DNA from: Bartonella queenslandensis
Lineage (GTDB): Bacteria > Pseudomonadota > Alphaproteobacteria > Rhizobiales > Rhizobiaceae
Assembly (NCBI RefSeq): GCF_018155095.1
Contig: NZ_NAAI01000003.1
Span: forward strand, 62,001 to 126,000
Reading direction: 5' to 3'
Length of the DNA stretch: 64,000 nt
Positions 10,479 through 23,419 of the stretch are shown piece after piece (position 1 is the stretch's first letter; each line of letters begins with the position of its first letter). Both the position numbers and the translations under genes were made by a program. Under the pieces are notes generated by a model that worked only from the letters and a program-made list of their open reading frames with translations, did no database searches and was not told where the DNA came from.

Positions 10479-12800
10479 TTAACTTTGTGTGATGGGCATT
10501 ATAATCGTTACCGTTGTTCCTTTCATTTCTTTTGACGTAATTTCAAGTTTCCCTTTATGGAGTTCTAACAAAGAGCGTGAAATAGCCAACCCAAGACCCG
10601 ATCCCGTATGAGATTTAGTAAGCTGATTTTCAACTTGTTCAAAAGGTTGTCCAAGTTTTTTGATGGCTGATTGCGGAATACCAACACCAGTATCTGTAAT
10701 TTTAAAAATAAGATTATTTTTTTTCTTGAAAGCGCAGACATCAATACTTCCACCAGAAGGCGTAAATTTAACGGCATTAGAGATGAGATTAAGGAAAATT
10801 TGTTTCATTGCACGCCCATCAACTTCAGCATGAAGCTCTGGGGTGATATTTGTTGTAACAGCAATATTTTTTTCTTGAGCTTGAGGCGTTAGTGTTCGGA
10901 CTGCTTCACTAATGATGGGTTCAAGATCGGTATTTTTACAATCAAGTGTAAATCTTCCAGCTTCGATTTTTGACATATCAAGGATATCATTGATAAGGGT
11001 TAGAAGATGGGTCCCTGAATTGTAAATATCATGCATATATTCCTTATAGCGTTGTGAACCAAGAGGGCCGAAAGTCGATTGCAACATGATATCTGAAAAG
11101 CCGAGAATAGCATTCAATGGAGTGCGCAATTCATGAGACATATTGGCTAAAAATTCTGATTTAGCCTTATTCGCACTTTCGGCACGTTCTTTTTCTTCTT
11201 TCAGACTTTTATTAAGCTTTTCAACTTCTGTTGCACGTTGTTGAGCATTTCCTCTCGTGCGTTTGAGTTCTTGAATGAAAGAAAAAAGACGTCTTTCGCT
11301 GTCTTCAAATTTTTCTTGTTGTTGTTTAAGTTCAGAAATGTCAGTACCAATACAAACCAATCCTCCATCTTGAGTTCGCCGTTCATTAATTTTAAGCCAA
11401 TAACCATCTGCTGTTTGGCGAATGCTGGTTAAGTTACCGGTACCATCATCTTTAAGAGGATATTCACTGAGTGCAGGGCGGGCCATAGCTTCGACGGTCG
11501 CACGTTGGATTCCTGATTGTAGAATTTGTTTAGGAATAGCGGCATATTCGCAAAATTTGCTGTTGGACATGACTAAACGTCCCTCAGCATCCCACAAGAC
11601 AAAAGATTCTGAAATATTTTCAATTGCATCACGGATGCGAAGGTCGGCTTGCGCTGTTTGTTCAGCCAGTTGTTGCTGTTCACTAATGTCGAAAGAAATA
11701 CCAACCAAATGAGGTTCTTCTTCTTCAGTAACTTCAGCGCGAAGTCGCATCCATACATAATGACCATCAGCATGACGCATGGGAACATTGATATCAATAT
11801 GCTTTTTTTTGCCTCCCATTAATTCTTGAGCGAGGTCAAAAAAATTAGCATCATTTGGATTGATAATGGCGCTAATTTGTGAAATTGAGAGCAATGCATC
11901 TTGAGGGACATAGCCAAGCATTTCGTACATTGCTCGTGACCAATAGACGCGCCCACTTGCCATATTCCAATCCCATAATCCGCAACGCCCACGCATCATT
12001 GCCATATCAATACGATTTTGAATTTTTTCTGAAACAAGATCTGTCTTACGCGCTCGTAAAAGTTGATTATAATAAGCATAAAGAAGAACAAGAATAATAC
12101 CGCTTGTTCCGATGAAGAGGGTTATATTAAGCGAAAAAAATTTGCGCCATTTCATAGCGCTATCTTGTATCTTTTCACTAATAAATACGCCATATTGCCC
12201 GTTTTCTGTTTGGTGAAATGAGGCAAGAGCAGGGGTATCTTTGCCTATTGTGATTTTCATAATTCCAGCGTCTTGTCCAAGAGATTGCAAAGCAATGCTA
12301 TCAGAGATAAAATCTTGCAAAGGTTTTCCTAAGACGATTTCTGAACTGGATGAAGCCAAGACATTGCCTTTTTGATCAACAATGGCAATCAGCGTGCTGG
12401 GATTAATAAGATCTTGATTGCGAAAAGTGGCGAGAATATTTTGTAAGTGATTATGAGAAAGGGCAGAGCCTTTTCCTTTCTGAGAAACAGCCAATAAGTC
12501 ACGATCAAGAGTATTGGTAATATGAGAAGCTAAGAGAGCAATGGTAGAACGCGTGTTTTTATCAATTGTATTGCGCCAATCATAGACTGATACAAAACGA
12601 ATTGCTGCAAGGATAATAAGAAATGCGACAACGATAAAAGGAAGTGAGCGTCGTAACCAAGGTTCAATAAAGAGAAGTTTTTTATAGGCAAAGCCAGAAA
12701 GCAGATGAGTAGGTTTTGTCTGCGCTTTATGACTTTGAGCGCTCGATTTTGAATCAGCATATATCTCCGTTGGCGCATTATATGCGTCCAATTTAGTCAT
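10479..12800 (-). CDS. pleC: PAS-domain sensor histidine kinase, PleC-like
   Basis: This is a membrane histidine kinase of 773 residues. Two transmembrane segments (about 53-68 and 222-245) flank a periplasmic sensor region. Two PAS domains follow (about 265-375, with GRCGLWDWNMASGRVYWSRA, and 390-490), then a coiled coil (495-545). The HisKA dimerisation helix has the phospho-accepting His556 in NMSHELRTPLNAILG. The HATPase_c domain has DTGVGIP and GSGLGLAIS. The architecture matches Rhizobiales PleC, which acts on the DivK response regulator in cell-cycle control. That assignment rests on the PAS signature and is inferred, since several paralogous kinases share the catalytic core. No response regulator is adjacent. 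Confidence 0.82.
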   Translation of the reverse strand: MTKLDAYNAPTEIYADSKSSAQSHKAQTKPTHLLSGFAYKKLLFIEPWLRRSLPFIVVAFLIILAAIRFVSVYDWRNTIDKNTRSTIALLASHITNTLDRDLLAVSQKGKGSALSHNHLQNILATFRNQDLINPSTLIAIVDQKGNVLASSSSEIVLGKPLQDFISDSIALQSLGQDAGIMKITIGKDTPALASFHQTENGQYGVFISEKIQDSAMKWRKFFSLNITLFIGTSGIILVLLYAYYNQLLRARKTDLVSEKIQNRIDMAMMRGRCGLWDWNMASGRVYWSRAMYEMLGYVPQDALLSISQISAIINPNDANFFDLAQELMGGKKKHIDINVPMRHADGHYVWMRLRAEVTEEEEPHLVGISFDISEQQQLAEQTAQADLRIRDAIENISESFVLWDAEGRLVMSNSKFCEYAAIPKQILQSGIQRATVEAMARPALSEYPLKDDGTGNLTSIRQTADGYWLKINERRTQDGGLVCIGTDISELKQQQEKFEDSERRLFSFIQELKRTRGNAQQRATEVEKLNKSLKEEKERAESANKAKSEFLANMSHELRTPLNAILGFSDIMLQSTFGPLGSQRYKEYMHDIYNSGTHLLTLINDILDMSKIEAGRFTLDCKNTDLEPIISEAVRTLTPQAQEKNIAVTTNITPELHAEVDGRAMKQIFLNLISNAVKFTPSGGSIDVCAFKKKNNLIFKITDTGVGIPQSAIKKLGQPFEQVENQLTKSHTGSGLGLAISRSLLELHKGKLEITSKEMKGTTVTIIMPITQS

Positions 12801-12979
12801 CTCTTGTTCCTTTAATTCCGGAATAATGTGATTTAAAAACTGCTTCGATCTTCATGAATAAACCCCATGAGAATGCAATGAATCAAAACAGGAGTCTTCT
12901 GTCCAGTCTTTTTTTTAAAAAAAAGTATTTTACTTTTATGAATGTGGAATATGAAAAGGAAAAGGTATTTGAAACATGA

Positions 12980-13012
12980 CCAATAAACAGGCTTAGATTG
13001 CCTGTTTATTGG
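12980..13012. terminator. 13-bp perfect hairpin between pepN and pleC
   Basis: CCAATAAACAGGC (12980-12992) is perfectly complementary to 13000-13012 around a 7-base loop. It sits about 75 bases after the pepN stop codon and about 180 before pleC. No strong T-run follows on the minus strand, so it may be a Rho-assisted terminator, an mRNA 3' stabiliser or a protein-binding site. Confidence 0.5.
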
Positions 13013-13088
13013 TTTAATGATGGTCGATGTGTTTATAGAATTTATTTTAAAAATATTATAGAATATTGATTTAAAATAATTTTTTGTT

Positions 13089-15731
13089 TTAAGCAAGCAG
13101 ACGATTTATGATATCAGACACATCGCTTGATAATTTTGGCGCAGCAGCAATCGTTTTTAATTCAGCTTCAATTTTTTGTTGCCGAATGGGTTCTAATTGT
13201 CGCCAAGAGCGCATCATTGTTAATAATCGTGAAGCGAGCTGTGGATTTTTTTTGTCAATTTCCAAAATGATTTGGCAAAGAAAATGATAAGATGCTCCAT
13301 CCATCCTGTTGAAGCCTGTGGGGTTGTGAGATGCAAAGACACCGATCAGGGACCGTACACGATTAGGATTATCTTTTGAAAACAGCGGGTGGTGCATGAG
13401 CTTTTTAACATTCTCGAGTGTTTCTGCGCCAGCAACCATTGCTTGAACAGAAAACCATTTATCCATGACCAAAGGGTCATGCCGATAGCGGTTTTCGAAG
13501 TCATTTAAGGCATTTTGTGCCTGCTCACTTTCATTAAAATGCTTTACGAGAACAGCAATACTCGCCATTCGGTCAGTCATATTATCAGCTGTTGCATATT
13601 GTGTCGCTGCACGATTTGGATTGTTCTCAGCAATGGAAAGATAATCCAATATTATATTCTTAAATGCTCGCTTTCCAGCTTGTACGGTATTGGGAGAATA
13701 GGGTTCTTGGGTTTGCATTTGCTCATAAAATTTTGTTAAGAGCTTTTGATGTGTTTGTGCAAGGGAAGCTAAAAACTGATTGCGGATATAATGAATACGA
13801 TCTGGATCAATATTTTTACCGATTGTATGCGCAAGCTCAACTTCACTAGGTAAATTTAAACAGAAGGCACGAAACTCAGACTCTAAGTTTTCATCTGTTA
13901 TAATTTTTTCAATCAGCTCTAGCAAAGCAGAGGGGAGTGTTACTGTTGTCTGTGTCTTATCTTGAATGCTTTGAATTAAAGCTTGTGTCATTAACTGATT
14001 AAGAGATTGCCAGCGATTGATGTGATTGTCATCATGTTGTGCAAGAAAAATAAGTTCACTTTCATTGAATGGCGTGTGTAGAATGATTGGCGAAGAAAAA
14101 TCTCGCAGGAGTGATAAAATGGGTTTTTCACGAAGGCTTGTTAATGTAAAGGTTTGGCTTTCCTCAGATAAAAGCATAATATCTGATTGAATACCTGTAT
14201 CCGCTTCATAAGTGAGCTTTTCCCCGTTAGATCCTAACAAGCCAAATACAATAGGGATGAGCATGGGCTTTTTTGTATTTTGTTGTGGAGTTGTGGGAAT
14301 ATGTTGCTTTGCATGAATTGTTAAAACTCCATCACTATAATGACTATCGATTTCTACATTAGGAGTTCCAGCTTGTTCATACCACAGCATGAATTGGGAG
14401 AAGTCTTGGCCAGACACTTCAGCAAAACAAGTGATAAAATCTTCAATTGTACAAGCTTGTCCATCATGACGTTGAAAATAAAGATCAGTGCCTTTACGAA
14501 ACAGAGAGGGACCTAAAATCGTTCGTATCATGCGAACAACTTCAGCACCTTTTTCGTAAACCGTTGTGGTGTAAAAATTATTAATTTGGCTATATTGACG
14601 AGGACGAACAGGATGAGCAAGAGGTCCTGCATCTTCGGCAAATTGCATCGCTTTTAATGTTTTTACATCTTCAATTCGCTGTAGGCTGCGTACATTTTGA
14701 TCTGATGAAAATTCCTGATCACGATAAACAGTGAATCCTTCTTTTAAACAGAGTTGAAACCAATCGCGACAGGTAACACGATTACCACTCCAATTATGGA
14801 AATATTCATGGGCAATGACGCGTTCAACATTTCTATAATCATGATCGGTTGCTGTTTCGGGATCGACAAGAACATATTTATCATTAAAAATGTTAAGTCC
14901 TTTGTTTTCCATTGCCCCCATGTTAAAGTCTGAAACAGCAACAATATTGAAAACATCAAGATCATATTCACGCCCGAAACATTGTTCATCCCAACGCATG
15001 GAACGTTTGAGAGCATCCATTGCATAGGTTGCACGTTTTGTTTTTCCTTTTTCCACATAGATACCAAGCTCGATACGTCGTCCAGATACAGTTGTAAAAT
15101 GGTCTTCTAACTTATCAAGATCACCACCTACTAAAGCAAAGAGATAAGATGGTTTAGGATAAGGATCTTCCCAAACGACAAAATGGCGATTATTCTCTAA
15201 AGTTCCAGTTTCCACCAGATTACCGTTTGAAAGCAAGACTGGGATTGTTTGTGAGTCTGCTTCAATTTTCACTTTATAGGTAGAAAGAATATCTGGACGG
15301 TCATAAAAATAAGTCATACGACGAAAACCTTCCGATTCGCATTGTGTGCAATAAACACCATTTGAAAGATAAAGCCCCATGAGTTGGCGGTTACTTTCAG
15401 GATTCACTTCCGTAACTAATTTCAATGTAAAAGGAACCGCTGGTGGCATTGTAATTTCTAAATGTGAAGGCGTAACTTTATAAGTGTTTGGGGCTAATAT
15501 CTCACCATTAATCGCAACAGAAATTAAAGTAAGGTCATCTCCAGAAAGTACAAGAGGTGTGAATTCTTTTGTATCGTAACGGGGTTCAATGGACAATAGG
15601 GCGCTAACATAGGTTTTTGTTGGTGCCAATTGGAAAGAAAGTTGTGTTTTGGGGATAGTATAAGGGGTTGGTTGGTAATCTTCCAAACGATACATAGATG
15701 TTGTTGGCTGTTCCATAGTTTTCACATTCAT
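13089..15731 (-). CDS. pepN: Aminopeptidase N (M1 metallopeptidase)
   Basis: This cytosolic zinc aminopeptidase removes N-terminal residues from peptides during protein turnover. The 880 residues match the E. coli PepN length. The substrate-anchoring GAMEN is at residues 272-276. The zinc motif HEYFH at 308-312 is followed by the third ligand glutamate in KEGFTVYRDQ, giving the HExxH-x18-E pattern of family M1. The C-terminal half is the helical domain typical of PepN. Translation could also start at the internal ATG of MEQPTTSMYRL. It probably shares a transcription direction, but not necessarily a transcript, with pleC downstream. Confidence 0.96.
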   Translation of the reverse strand: MNVKTMEQPTTSMYRLEDYQPTPYTIPKTQLSFQLAPTKTYVSALLSIEPRYDTKEFTPLVLSGDDLTLISVAINGEILAPNTYKVTPSHLEITMPPAVPFTLKLVTEVNPESNRQLMGLYLSNGVYCTQCESEGFRRMTYFYDRPDILSTYKVKIEADSQTIPVLLSNGNLVETGTLENNRHFVVWEDPYPKPSYLFALVGGDLDKLEDHFTTVSGRRIELGIYVEKGKTKRATYAMDALKRSMRWDEQCFGREYDLDVFNIVAVSDFNMGAMENKGLNIFNDKYVLVDPETATDHDYRNVERVIAHEYFHNWSGNRVTCRDWFQLCLKEGFTVYRDQEFSSDQNVRSLQRIEDVKTLKAMQFAEDAGPLAHPVRPRQYSQINNFYTTTVYEKGAEVVRMIRTILGPSLFRKGTDLYFQRHDGQACTIEDFITCFAEVSGQDFSQFMLWYEQAGTPNVEIDSHYSDGVLTIHAKQHIPTTPQQNTKKPMLIPIVFGLLGSNGEKLTYEADTGIQSDIMLLSEESQTFTLTSLREKPILSLLRDFSSPIILHTPFNESELIFLAQHDDNHINRWQSLNQLMTQALIQSIQDKTQTTVTLPSALLELIEKIITDENLESEFRAFCLNLPSEVELAHTIGKNIDPDRIHYIRNQFLASLAQTHQKLLTKFYEQMQTQEPYSPNTVQAGKRAFKNIILDYLSIAENNPNRAATQYATADNMTDRMASIAVLVKHFNESEQAQNALNDFENRYRHDPLVMDKWFSVQAMVAGAETLENVKKLMHHPLFSKDNPNRVRSLIGVFASHNPTGFNRMDGASYHFLCQIILEIDKKNPQLASRLLTMMRSWRQLEPIRQQKIEAELKTIAAAPKLSSDVSDIINRLLA

Positions 15732-15781
15732 ATTTTAAGAGTTAAAGAAGGTATTTAATTTTAGAAGCAAGATAGGATGAA

Positions 15782-16621
15782 TTACAAAAGGCTATCGAGG
15801 CGACTTTTTACTTCTAAGAAGTCTATCCATGTAAGCTTCTTTTGACTAGGGGTTCTAAGAAGATAGGCAGGATGGAAAGTTGGCATGACAGGTATTTTTA
15901 TATTATCCTCACTTTCATAAATATACCATTTGCCTCGCGTTCGGATGATTCCGTTTTGAGATCCGGTAAGAAACTGTGCAGCAACGCCTCCTAGTGCTAC
16001 AAGAACACGAGGACGCGCTAAATGAATGTGTCGTTCAATGAAAGGGCGGCACAAGGCGACCTCTCTTGGTGTTGGTGTACGATTTCCTGGTGGACGCCAA
16101 GGAATAGTGTTGGCGATGTACACATTATTTCTTGTTAAGCCAATTGATGCGAGAATTTTATTCAGTAACATTCCTGCTTTTCCCACAAAAGGAATACCCT
16201 GTATATCCTCTTCTCGTCCTGGGGCTTCGCCTATGAGCATCAGGGGACTTCCTGCTGTTCCATCTGAAAAACAGGTGTTTTTTGCTGTCAATTTTAATGA
16301 ACAGCCATTAAATGCAAGGAGAGCAGATTTTAATTCATCAAGTGTTTTTGCATTTTTTGCACTCTCTACAGCTGTAGGTTCGTTTTGTATAGCCCTAGAG
16401 TTATGCAGCGGGTGATGATCTAATTTTATGGTTGGGGATGTTTTGGGGGATGTTTGTTGATGATGAGAAGCGTTAACAACAGGCGTTGACTTTTTCTCTG
16501 AAGAAGCAGATTGCTTAAAACGATCAATAGGTAAATCTGCCAAGACAGCATCCGCACCACTTTCTTTATAAAAGCTTAAGAGTTCTTCATAGGAAATTGG
16601 GCACAGAGTTTGATTGAACAT
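15782..16621 (-). CDS. Uracil-DNA glycosylase, family 4 (iron-sulfur type)
   Basis: This enzyme removes uracil from DNA to start base-excision repair. Family 4 signatures are visible: the active-site motif GEAPGREEDIQGIPFVGKAG, IANTIPWRPPGNRTPTPREV with the conserved NT and PP segments, and the C-terminal MPTFHPAYLLR motif. The cysteines before and after GCSLKLTAKNTCFSDG and in REVALC fit the 4Fe-4S cluster. The N-terminal 100 residues are a poorly conserved, low-complexity linker. The frame opens with a TTG at 16657, but the ATG at 16621 (MFNQTLCPISYEELL) fits family starts better. It lies upstream of pepN on the same strand with a 50-bp gap. Confidence 0.9.
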   Translation of the reverse strand: MFNQTLCPISYEELLSFYKESGADAVLADLPIDRFKQSASSEKKSTPVVNASHHQQTSPKTSPTIKLDHHPLHNSRAIQNEPTAVESAKNAKTLDELKSALLAFNGCSLKLTAKNTCFSDGTAGSPLMLIGEAPGREEDIQGIPFVGKAGMLLNKILASIGLTRNNVYIANTIPWRPPGNRTPTPREVALCRPFIERHIHLARPRVLVALGGVAAQFLTGSQNGIIRTRGKWYIYESEDNIKIPVMPTFHPAYLLRTPSQKKLTWIDFLEVKSRLDSLL

Positions 16622-16942
16622 TTTATTTTTTCTAATGATCTGACAATTATAGATCAAACAAAATTATTCTTCAAGTTTTATAAATATGTTTATTCGTGCA
16701 TAAAAACGCCGACAGTATTTTCTCTTTTCACAAAAAAGACAAACCATCAAATACAGATATTTGTGATTATAGACATTTTAAAATGTATAATTTATTCAAA
16801 TCGCACGATTTAAACTTTTTAAACAGAATAATCTCTTCATGATAAAAGAATTCTCTATTGAATGCAAGTGATGTGAATAATAATATTTTTATTTAAATAA
16901 GATAAAATACATAAATATTACTTTTATATAATCTAGTATTAT
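16622..16942. other. AT-rich gap between the glycosylase gene and thiD
   Basis: Very AT-rich DNA with only short chance frames. It should contain the promoter for the glycosylase-pepN direction and the end of the thiamine operon. No convincing terminator hairpin was found. Confidence 0.45.
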
Positions 16943-17701
16943 TTAAAAACTATTTTTACAATGGGTTAAAAGCAATGTGTGGGTATATGCTTTTGCTTTT
17001 TTTACAGCTGAAATAAGAGATTCATTGAGTGCCAAATGAGCTGCAATAGCAGTTGAGAGAATGCAACCTGTTCCACGCATTGTTCCTTTTAAACGTGGAG
17101 CAGAAATATTGATGACTTCAGTTTTGTCAATGAAGCTATCAATTGCAAGAGATCCCTCTGCATGTCCACCTTTTACTAAAATAGAGCGAGCTCCCAATGA
17201 CAAAAGTTTTTTTGCTTGTTGTATTGTCTCTTCATGATGAGATGTCAGTGGGGTTTGGCTAAGAAGAGCGAGTTCATCTCTATTTGGTGTCAAAAGAGTA
17301 ACATATGGGAGAAGCTTATTTATCATAATTTCTATGATTTTTTCCGTTGTTAGTTTTCCTCCTGATGAGGCAACCAGTACAGGATCAAGAATAACCGGAA
17401 TATGGGGGTAATCTTCGAGGACATGACAAATTGCTGCTATAATTGCTTGATTTCCTGTCATACCAATTTTTATTGCGCTGATAGGATGAGCTTCTAAGGC
17501 TATGCGCATTTGTGCGGCGATAAGTTTCTCATTCATAGGCACGATTTCAGCGACGTGATGATCATCTTGTACATTCACACAAGTGATGGCTAAGTTTGCT
17601 TTAATGTGAAAATGTGCAGCTGTTTCTATATCACGAACAATGCCAGCACCTCCTGTTGGATCAGTGCCTGCGACAATAAGAATAGAAGGTGTCAACGCCA
17701 T
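16943..17701 (-). CDS. thiD: Hydroxymethylpyrimidine/phosphomethylpyrimidine kinase
   Basis: ThiD phosphorylates HMP and then HMP-phosphate to give HMP-diphosphate, the pyrimidine partner for ThiE. The ribokinase-like fold is shown by VAGTDPTGGAGIVRDIET at the start, ILDPVLVASSGG in the middle and the ATP and anion-hole region RLKGTMRGTGCILSTAIAA near the end. Two starts are possible. The ATG at 17701 has AAGGT about 10 bases upstream and matches the family start, while an ATG at 17722 would add seven residues. Either way it overlaps the end of thiE, which indicates translational coupling. It is the last gene of the thiamine operon. Confidence 0.93.
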   Translation of the reverse strand: MALTPSILIVAGTDPTGGAGIVRDIETAAHFHIKANLAITCVNVQDDHHVAEIVPMNEKLIAAQMRIALEAHPISAIKIGMTGNQAIIAAICHVLEDYPHIPVILDPVLVASSGGKLTTEKIIEIMINKLLPYVTLLTPNRDELALLSQTPLTSHHEETIQQAKKLLSLGARSILVKGGHAEGSLAIDSFIDKTEVINISAPRLKGTMRGTGCILSTAIAAHLALNESLISAVKKAKAYTHTLLLTHCKNSF

Positions 17702-18297
17702 GGTTGGGTTACCTTGATCCATTGTTGTACGCGCTCTTCTGGTTTTTTATGAAGGATAATGTCGGTGACAACAGCCGCGCTATTGGCGCCCGCTTTCAAA
17801 ACATCTATTGCACGTTCTGGCGTTAAACCACCAATGCCAACGAAAGGTAAATGACCAATCCGCTTTCTCCATTGTTTAATTTTTTCTAGTCCTTGCGGCA
17901 TCCATTTCATTTTTTTTAAGATTGTCGGATAAATAGGACCAAGAGCGATATAGTCAGGATGAACAGAGAGTGCGGTATCCAATTCATCTTCATCATGGGT
18001 GCTAAGACCAAATCTTATACCATTTTTACGAATTGCAGGAAGATCAGCATTGCTTAGATCTTCTTGCCCAAGATGAATAAAATTGCATTTTTCATCGATA
18101 GCGATGCTCCAGTGATCATTAACAATTAATTGTGCGCCCCATTTATCACATATATTTTTTGCGCGCTTAATATGTTGACTGATTGTTTTAAAATCTTCAT
18201 CTTTCATACGCAATTGTATGAGTTTAACACCAAGAGGAATCAAACGTTCAACCCAATCAGCGCTGTCAACGATGAGGTAAAAGGGATCCAACTTCAT
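17692..18297 (-). CDS. thiE: Thiamine phosphate synthase
   Basis: ThiE joins HMP-diphosphate and thiazole phosphate to form thiamine monophosphate. It is a TIM-barrel protein of about 201 residues. The family signatures are LIVNDHWSIAIDEKCNFIHLGQEDL, LGPIYPTILKK and VGIGGLTPERAIDVLKAGANSAAVV. The ATG at 18297 is preferred over the TTG one codon earlier. It overlaps the thiG stop as TGATG, so the pair is translationally coupled. The diphosphate-binding lysine region around MKWMPQGLEKIKQW differs somewhat from the E. coli enzyme, but the overall pattern is intact. Confidence 0.93.
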   Translation of the reverse strand: MKLDPFYLIVDSADWVERLIPLGVKLIQLRMKDEDFKTISQHIKRAKNICDKWGAQLIVNDHWSIAIDEKCNFIHLGQEDLSNADLPAIRKNGIRFGLSTHDEDELDTALSVHPDYIALGPIYPTILKKMKWMPQGLEKIKQWRKRIGHLPFVGIGGLTPERAIDVLKAGANSAAVVTDIILHKKPEERVQQWIKVTQPWR

Positions 18298-19067
18298 CAA
18301 AATACCGCTTTACCAATGACGGGGGTTGAAGGAACTGCGACATTGCGTGCTTCGAGAATACCTGCTTTATACCCCATACGTCCTGCTTGAATAGCTTTGG
18401 AAAACGCTTCAGCCATCAAGACAGGATCACCTGCTTTAGCAACTGCCGTATTGAGAAGAACTGCATCATAACCGAGTTCCATAGCAACAGCAGCATGGGA
18501 TGGGCGCCCAATGCCAGCATCAATAACGAGAGTAACATCAGGAAGATAAGCACGGATAGAGCGTAGTCCATCGGTATGGTGAGGTCCTTTGGCGGATCCA
18601 ATAGGGGCACACCAAGGCATAATGACACGGCAACCAGCATCTAAGAGTTTTTCAGCAACAATGAGATCATCGGTCGTATAGGCAAAAATTTTGAAATCTT
18701 CGCTGTTTAAAATTTTTGCTGCTTCAATTAAAGAAAAAATATTGGGTTGTAAGGTATCTGCATTACCGATAATTTCGAGTTTAATCCAAGAGGTTTTAAA
18801 GAGATCACGAGCTAAATGGGCTGTCGTTACGGCTTCTTTAACAGTATAACAACCAGCAGTATTAGGAAGTATTGCTATATCGAGTTCTTGAAGAAATTGC
18901 CAAAACTTCCCTCCTTGTTTTCCACCTGCACTTTCTCGACGCAATGAAACGGTTACAATTTCTGTATTTGATTTATGAATAGCATCACGAAGGATAGCGG
19001 GAGAAGGATATTGCGCTGTACCTAACATAAGACGGGACGAGAATTCACGTCCATAAAGATTCAACAT
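18297..19067 (-). CDS. thiG: Thiazole synthase
   Basis: ThiG builds the thiazole phosphate ring from deoxyxylulose phosphate, ThiS thiocarboxylate and dehydroglycine. The 256-residue TIM-barrel protein shows the ThiG pattern: [13 protein letters not shown], the Schiff-base lysine region in [42 protein letters not shown] and [19 protein letters not shown]. It starts five bases after the thiS stop and runs into thiE with a one-base overlap. Dehydroglycine would come from ThiO, encoded in the same operon, which fits the oxidase-dependent route. Confidence 0.95.
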   Translation of the reverse strand: MLNLYGREFSSRLMLGTAQYPSPAILRDAIHKSNTEIVTVSLRRESAGGKQGGKFWQFLQELDIAILPNTAGCYTVKEAVTTAHLARDLFKTSWIKLEIIGNADTLQPNIFSLIEAAKILNSEDFKIFAYTTDDLIVAEKLLDAGCRVIMPWCAPIGSAKGPHHTDGLRSIRAYLPDVTLVIDAGIGRPSHAAVAMELGYDAVLLNTAVAKAGDPVLMAEAFSKAIQAGRMGYKAGILEARNVAVPSTPVIGKAVF

Positions 19068-19072
19068 GAATA

Positions 19073-19270
19073 TTAGCCTCCTTGCATTGGGCTTAAAATT
19101 TCAACTTTATCTCCTTCATGTAAAATAAATTGATCGCGCGCCTCTACAGGAATAACTTCAGCATTAACAGCAGTTGCTAGCCAACTCCCTTCATACCCCA
19201 ATTCCACAAGCAAGAGACTAAGAAAAGAGGTTTCTGTTTGAATTGTTTCACCATTAACAAATATTTGCAT
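19073..19270 (-). CDS. thiS: Sulfur carrier protein ThiS
   Basis: ThiS is a 65-residue ubiquitin-like protein whose C-terminal glycine is adenylated and converted to a thiocarboxylate that donates sulfur to the thiazole ring. The protein starts MQIFVNGE and ends in the diagnostic PMQGG tail. It lies between thiO (3-bp gap) and thiG (5-bp gap). A ThiF-type activating enzyme is not encoded in the window, so that step must be supplied from elsewhere. Confidence 0.93.
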   Translation of the reverse strand: MQIFVNGETIQTETSFLSLLLVELGYEGSWLATAVNAEVIPVEARDQFILHEGDKVEILSPMQGG

Positions 19271-19273
19271 GTT

Positions 19274-23150
<3,877 letters not shown>

Positions 23151-23159
23151 AAAACTATG

Positions 23160-23419
23160 TAATCAATAGCTAAGTAACAAAACAAGATACAAATAATATC
23201 AGATGAGGCTACATTACACATTAGAAGTGGAAACATTAAGACTGATGTTATGAAAAAAAGTTTGATGAAATGAGCTTATTAAATGGGAAGGTGAAGAGAG
23301 AAAAAATACGTAAAATACGGATGGTGCAGTGGTTATGATGTACTAATGCGGCGGGCACATTTTAGAACACAGAACGAGAAATTATTAGAAAAACGATGAA
23401 AATAATGGGGGATTTATAA
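23160..23419 (+). pseudogene. Remnant of a phage gene directly upstream of the tail-collar gene
   Basis: An open tail in the plus frame reads GWCSGYDVLMRRAHFRTQNE and continues to a stop codon that overlaps the next gene's start as TAATG. Further upstream a piece reads EATLHIRSGNIKTDV, but frameshifts and stops interrupt the frame. The overlap is typical of consecutive phage structural genes. The protein family was not recognised, and only the final 30-50 codons look well preserved. Confidence 0.4.

Noticed and set aside
16026-16415. 129-codon plus-strand open frame
   Set aside because: Shadow of the family 4 uracil-DNA glycosylase on the other strand.
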